From Adiantum capillus-veneris (Eukaryota > Streptophyta > Polypodiopsida > Polypodiales > Pteridaceae), in assembly GCA_014529385.2 (NCBI GenBank), contig CM043958.1:153103293-153167292 (forward strand): a stretch of 64,000 nt of DNA. The letters run 5' to 3'. A program made the translations under genes and the position numbers. Shown one piece after another: positions 59,801 to 64,000 of the stretch. Positions within the stretch are counted from its first letter, which is position 1; the number at the start of each line of letters is the position of its first letter. Under the pieces are notes generated by a model. The model worked only from the letters and a program-made list of their open reading frames with translations. It was not told where the DNA came from and ran no database searches.

Positions 59801-59846
59801 CAAAGCACAACATCATCTATGCATAGAGATGGTGGGAGTCACGTAG
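56801..59846 (+). pseudogene. Copia-2 integrase, reverse transcriptase, RNase H
   Basis: From HDVRYVPGIKKSLLSVGQMD and LWHKRLGHMSQKGLSKL through FCNECQYGKQ (zinc region), LVHSDVC and LRTDNGGE (integrase aspartates). One extra G in a G7 run (57444-57450) shifts the frame; the inverted copy has six G there. The 57441-59846 frame (801 codons) then has NGVAKRFNRTLCERV (catalytic Glu), WDLVELPKGRKAIPNKWVYK, YVDDMLIAAKK at residue 483, and RNase H blocks KGFCDSDMAGDVDTRKSTSG, STTEAEYISATEASKEAIWL and CDSQSAICLAKNAMF. It is the best preserved pol in the window. Gag and protease are absent because the palindrome centre cuts the element in the pre-integrase region. Confidence 0.9.
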
Positions 59847-59881
59847 CTTAAAGGCGCCATTTATGCCTTTAAGTGGGAGGT

Positions 59882-60131
59882 TGTTGGGTTAAAGGCCTAA
59901 ATAACCCCTTTTTGTACATTTTTATACTTTGTCCAGGTTCAATATACCTGGACACATTTTTTAAAGGTCACTTATAATAAAAGTGGGAAAACCCAAAACT
60001 CACTTATTGAGTTTTCCCCAAAAACGTGAGCTTTCTCTCTTCTACTAGCGTTTCCTCTCTTGCTGGCCTTCGCCTCCCCTTTCTGCACACACACTGCACT
60101 TCCTCGCGCGCTCTTTCACTTGCACACACCA
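59882..60131 (+). repeat. Copia-2 3' LTR (right end approximate)
   Basis: Starts TGTTGGGTTAAAGG right after a polypurine tract (AAGTGGGAGGT) that follows the pol stop by about 25 bases. TATAATAAAAG near 59970 may be its TATA box. The end is probably the CACACA stretch near 60130, beyond which element A gag sequence is readable. No 5' LTR is in the window, so the boundary cannot be proven. Confidence 0.7.
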
Positions 60132-60132
60132 T

Positions 60133-60372
60133 CGGGCGCTCATCACCTTCAGCATCATCTTTGTTGCATCGCCGATCAATTGACGACGCTCCATCTCTCG
60201 TCGCTCCGCCTAAGTAGGCCGAGGCGGGCCATACTCCTTGCCGGAATCTTCGTTGTGATCCCTTTCCGCATCTCTGGATGCAGAGGGAGTCGACTAATCC
60301 TTGCGTGAAGCCATAGGTGCCGCGGAAAAAAAAAATTGGGATCGGATTTCCCGTAGAAGAAAAATCGGTCGT
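60133..60372 (-). pseudogene. Element A gag N-terminal fragment
   Basis: About 55 bases left of the primer-binding site is an ATG with MASRKD, a stop, then STPSASRDAERDHNEDSGKE and, after another stop, AERREMERRQLIGDATKMML in the manner of Gypsy gag N-termini. It is cut near 60133 by the Copia-2 LTR. Confidence 0.55.
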
Positions 60373-60384
60373 GCTCTGATACCA
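60373..60384 (-). promoter_or_regulatory. Element A primer-binding site
   Basis: Exact TGGTATCAGAGC on the minus strand, one base from the 5' LTR. Confidence 0.9.
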
Positions 60385-60385
60385 C

Positions 60386-60691
60386 TGTAACAGACTTGGA
60401 CACTCCAAGTCAAGAATCAACCGCGACAGCACCAAATAACCACTTCAAAACAGTCCACAGTCCACAATAGATTTGCACTGGCCCAACGGAGTTTCGTGCC
60501 TAGAGATATTGGTCCCAAAGACTGGCATCCCTTTCGGTATTTCTTTCTTGTATTAATCTGAGTTCAAAGTACAAGAGTGGTTGGGTCTCACTCTCAGACT
60601 CTGCGTCCAGATGCTCTGCAGAGTGGGAGCCCAACCAACATATTTATTTACAAGGGTTGCCAAAAGAAGAGGCCCAAAACCTTAAAGTCAA

Positions 60692-60747
<56 letters not shown>

Positions 60748-61086
60748 CTGGGCTTTTTAATAATGAAGCAATTTCTCAACTTTAAATAAAATAAAGCAAT
60801 CCCAGCGTAGCCAAAAGCTGTCTCCATGCAAAAGCAAAAACTGTCGTAGAACAACCTCCGCAATTTCCGACACGATTTTCGGAATTTGCCTCTGTTGCCT
60901 TTAGGATTAGGGTTAGGGTTAGGTTAGGGCAGAATTAGGGTTTGGCAGAAATTAGGGTTAGGGTTTTTAGCAACATTTAGGGTTTTTGCAAATTAGGGTT
61001 TTTGGCCATTAGGATTAGGGTTTCAGCAGTACAGCCATGTCATCAAAACCCTAATAATCGAGCAGCCACGTCATCACTTTGTGAGA
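60386..61086 (-). repeat. Element A 5' LTR with (CT)n and telomere-like repeats
   Basis: Aligns with 47148-47823. By eye about 13 mismatches occur in the first 200 aligned bases, nearly all transitions. A (CT)n array of about 49 bases (60696-60744) stands where the other LTR has about 15 bases. TTAGGG words fill 60900-61022. The terminal TGTGACA is TGTGAGA here. Confidence 0.85.
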
Positions 61087-61606
61087 GAAGGTGAGATCTG
61101 CGAGGTTCGGGACTTCTACTGCGGTGTCTTGATGCTAGAAACTGAAATCGCTGGTGCTACTGTGAATCTTGTCGCCATGGAACTGCAAAACGCTAGGGGC
61201 TGATCTGCAATTAAAAAACACTGGCTGAAATCTGTGTCCTGCTGTGGAGAACTGCTAACGCTAGGGCTGATCTGTTGTTGGGGTTGATCTGCAATGTAAA
61301 CGCAAGGGCTGGTCTTCAATGCAAAAACACTAGCTCTCTGCCCATGCAAAAACGCTAGGTCTGCTGATGGGCAGGTCCTGCTGAGAAGGTGCCTGTTGAA
61401 CCGAAGTTCCTGTTGCCTCTTCTGCTAGAAAGTGCTAGCGCTAGGTTTCCTTATATAGTTGCTTGCTAAAGTTCCCAACAAAAGTCACTTAAAAATAATA
61501 AGTGAAAAATTTCAAAGATAGGGAGAATAGGTCTATCCACTGTAAAAATGCTCCTGATGGATTCTAAAGGAAATCTGATGATCATGTTGTGTGCAACCAA
61601 AGGATA
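61087..61606. other. Target-site duplication (GAAGG, 61087-61091) and right part of the target locus
   Basis: After GAAGG comes unassigned sequence with loosely repeated words (GCTAGGGCTGATCTGCAA-like, at about 61185, 61255 and 61290; AAACACTA / AAACGCTA). No coding motif. The same word style appears at 47070-47130, supporting continuity before the insertion. Confidence 0.55.
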
Positions 61607-62914
61607 TGTCACAAACGGGAGCGCATAACAACATAAAATATACTCAGATAAATAGAATTTATCTCTTATTATTGAAGCCAAAGGATATAGAGAGAAATAG
61701 ATAGAGAGAGAGAGAGAGTGAGAAGATCGACACAGTATTGGGGACCAGAAGATGGGTTGGTCCCCCCCCTTAAAGAGAATTCTTTATTAGGGAGAATCTT
61801 TTTACAAGCACAAGAACCCGAGGAAACCCCTCCGTTCTATAGTCTTAGACCCGAAGGTCGTTCTTTCCCGTAAAGGGCTTGGGCACAAGGCCGTTCCTTC
61901 CCGTAAGGGACTTGGGCGCGAAGCCGTACTTTCATGTCGGGGACTTAGGCGTGAAGCCGTACTTTCCCGTAAGGGACTTAGGCGTGAAGCCGTACTTCCC
62001 GTGAAGGGCCTTCCCGTAAGACGGGAGATTCTTGCAAAACAAACCACACAAACACGCGACAACAATTCGTATGGCGAATCCACAATAGATACCTGTCGCT
62101 CTTGCGTGGGAAAAGCGACTTCCGTGCTTCGTAGTCTCGCGATCTCTTGCAGCAGAGTCTTCTCTTGCTGATGTTGGTACCTCCCGTGAGTGAGGGCATG
62201 TGGTGCTTTTATAGCTCCCTGGCCACGGCACGAATAACTGCTTGCGTAGAGATCGAGGCCATTTTTTTTTTCTTTTCTTTTTCTTTTTCTTTTGCGCTGT
62301 TCTACCCGAAATAGGGAGAGAGAATTCGTTGGCTGGTTTTGTTGCTTTATCTTCTAAGTGGCCGCCCACTTAATAAGTGGGCGGCCGGCATATTTTAAAA
62401 TTGGTATGAACCTGCCCAAAAACTCAATAAAACCTTATAAGTTAAAATCAATGCTTTCACAGCACTTCCCAGGCGTCCCTGGATGCAACCACATGCACGA
62501 ATGCAATGCAAACATAGATTCTCGCGGGAAAGCGTCTGCCTTCCCGCGATTGTTCCTGCTTTTCGTAAAAAGCTTCATTGAAACCATCTTTATTCTTGTG
62601 CTTGCGTTCTTACGCGTATTTTCTTACTCATTTCGGATTTCCTCCTTAGACCCTTAGTGTGTCCCCTTACGAATGAACCTGTCACCCATCTTGTGACTCA
62701 TCAGGGACCACCATTACCTAGTCTTCTCCCACCGAACTAACATGCCAACTCCTTCACGGTGCTTCTTGTCACCCATCATATGACACACCAGAGTTGTCTG
62801 TTTCCTGATGGTTTTTCTTACAGATCTGTGATTCCTTAACTTATTAGTTAACTTGTGCACATTTCTTATTAAAGTCCTAATTCTAGAAAATAGAAATTAG
62901 AAACAAAATAGTCA
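61607..62914 (-). repeat. Gypsy-4 3' LTR, related to Gypsy-1 LTRs
   Basis: Plus-strand start TGTCACAAACGGGAGCGCA and conserved GGGAGAATCTTTTTACAAGC, CGTATGGCGAATCCACAATA, TATA box (62214-62206) and GCATATTTTAAAATTGGT blocks as in Gypsy-1. Differences: a 33-base minisatellite at 61842-62010 and a diverged first third. Sequence related to the Gypsy-1 3' internal end (CAGTTGTCCTCAACTGTAG) follows on the right, so this is a 3' LTR of a minus element extending beyond the window. Confidence 0.8.
61842..62010. repeat. 33-base minisatellite, about five units, inside an LTR
   Basis: Units of the form CTTAGGCGTGAAGCCGTACT TTCCCGTAAGGGA. Gypsy-1 LTRs carry a single related unit at the same place (near 28077-28106), so the array grew in this copy or subfamily. 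Confidence 0.85.
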
Positions 62915-64000
62915 AATTAGTTTCATCCCTCTCACTTATAAACAGTTGTCCTCAACTGTAGAGGTCCAACTGAACTGCCGGGGAGAAACCGGAAAGATTT
63001 CAAATCTTACTCAATGGTGAGTTGAGCTAGTCCTTTCTCAAAAGAGAGCTTAAAAATTAATTTAAATAAAATTCAAGAATTCAATACTTACCTTACCGGT
63101 TCATGTCCTTCCGCTAGTACCTCGAGGATATCCTTCACCATTCATCAAACTTACGAGCCATGTAAGAACTCGTCATTCGCGTCTTTCCAACAGATTGGAA
63201 GTTTCCTTATCCTAGAATCTGTTAACTCAATTCCACCTTCTCAATCCCGAGAAGAATAATCCTCCTAGAAATCAATCTAGGCATCTGTCCTTGCGCATAA
63301 TCCTGCGCTGTTAGTCCAGAGGGTATTAAACCTCTTGTGTCCTCCCACATAGGGAATGCACAAATCATAAGAGTATTAATTTCGATATCCTCCTTCACAA
63401 ACAAGGTCTTCGATCACCTTAAAGAAGGTTCTTGTTTCGGGCCGTCGCTCAACGTAGGCGAGCGGTTTCAATCCGAAGATTCCTTGTGCACGGCGGCACT
63501 TCCTTCCAATCTTTTCCTCCTGTAAGTTATTACCACTAGCAGTGTTCTCGTGACGTCTATTAGCGTCTCTTCCTTGCAGAGGCCATCCTTGCAAGCATCT
63601 AGGATTCCTCGCAAAATCTTAGGCAGATAAAATTCTAGACATACCATTCTGTGAACATAAGTTCAAACTTGGCCCACTTAAGGGTGAACCCGCTTTGGAT
63701 CTCAAGGATGTTCTCCCATATGTGGTTAAGGTAATTCTTACCATTTTAAAATGGTTGGCAAATTTTACTCTTACGAACATAATAGTTCGAACTTATTCGA
63801 GCAGCGTGTAAATGCTACTTGACCTTCTCATGGAGAAACATATACCGCAACCAAAAGTTGCTACTGTAATGGTAAAGGCACATAGCGTACTCAATGATCA
63901 ACGACCATCGGAAAACCTCTTCTCCGTAGAGAAACTCAAATTCCTTCTACCAAACACATCTCAAATAGAGATTCTCGTGTCGGAATATTCTTGCGCGCAA
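62915..64000 (-). other. Gypsy-4 internal 3' region, truncated by window end
   Basis: The first bases share CAGTTGTCCTCAACTGTAG with the same position in Gypsy-1. Further right I see only short frames (for example 63404-63222) with no chromodomain or integrase motif, so the 3' noncoding part is long or the sequence is strongly decayed. Confidence 0.45.

Larger units (their letters stand above)
47148..61086 (-). mobile_element. Element A, 13.9-kb composite LTR element with nested insertions
   Basis: Two LTRs of the same type bound this interval. The right one (60386-61086) has a primer-binding site but no polypurine tract beside it; the left one (47148-47823) has a polypurine tract but no primer-binding site. 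They are therefore the 5' and 3' LTRs of one minus-strand element. Both are flanked by GAAGG. Only about 240 bases of its gag end and 180 bases of its 3' end are certain internal sequence. The rest is a small LTR element, Gypsy-2, Copia-2 and its inverted copy. Gypsy-2 may be element A's own pol or a separate insertion. Confidence 0.75.

Noticed and set aside
61842-62010. CRISPR-like array
   Set aside because: Units are contiguous with no unique spacers and lie in a plant LTR.

Overview
This window reads as nuclear DNA of a land plant, dominated by decayed retrotransposons. The basis is one split host gene with five in-frame exons and short introns, several plant-type Copia and Gypsy elements whose primer-binding sites match the plant initiator tRNA-Met 3' end, L1-type and other LINEs, tRNA-derived SINEs, and many long (CT)n/(GA)n and (CA)n arrays. 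There are no bacterial operons, rRNA genes, intact tRNA genes or CRISPR arrays. The host protein is clearly VARICOSE/EDC4-like but divergent from the angiosperm sequences I know, so a fern, lycophyte or other non-flowering plant is plausible. That is an inference.

Layout. 0-4 kb: a Copia gag remnant and a decayed L1 LINE (LINE-A), both minus, ending at a 54-base G run. 5.5-10.9 kb: a near-complete decayed Copia element (Copia-1, minus) with very short LTRs that each contain a long (GA)n array. 10.9-18 kb: AT-rich, TE-poor DNA with one possible unidentified exon, (CA)n arrays and a duplicated SINE-like unit. 18.5-19.8 kb: the last five coding exons of a VARICOSE/EDC4 gene (minus), with an L1 fragment in the intron upstream. 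20.6-29.2 kb: an LTR fragment, a SINE, and a full-length but frameshifted chromodomain Gypsy element (Gypsy-1). 29.2-34.5 kb: a full-length plus-strand LINE (LINE-B) with two ORFs, of a lineage different from plant L1. 34.6-39.8 kb: L1-type LINE-C (minus), with a second 3'-end copy, a SINE and (CT)n arrays. 39.9-46.7 kb: a mosaic of LTR and Gypsy fragments in both orientations. 47.1-61.1 kb: a composite nested structure. An outer LTR element (element A) is bounded by two matching LTRs and a GAAGG target-site duplication. It contains a small non-autonomous LTR element, a chromodomain Gypsy internal region (Gypsy-2), and a plus-strand Copia (Copia-2) preceded by an inverted, indel-ridden copy of itself. 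61.6-64 kb: an LTR related to Gypsy-1 and the start of its internal region.

The coding pieces are self-mobilisation functions (gag, protease, reverse transcriptase, RNase H, integrase, LINE endonuclease), and nearly all carry stops or frameshifts. Copia-2 pol is the most intact, with one homopolymer frameshift. The only convincing cellular function is mRNA decapping (VARICOSE/EDC4). The most notable observations are the about 2.25-kb inverted repeat at 54.5-59.1 kb, which differs between arms mostly by indels and may be a sequencing fold-back; the nested 13.9-kb element; the microsatellite-bearing Copia LTRs; and the repeated link between (CT)n arrays and retroelement ends.
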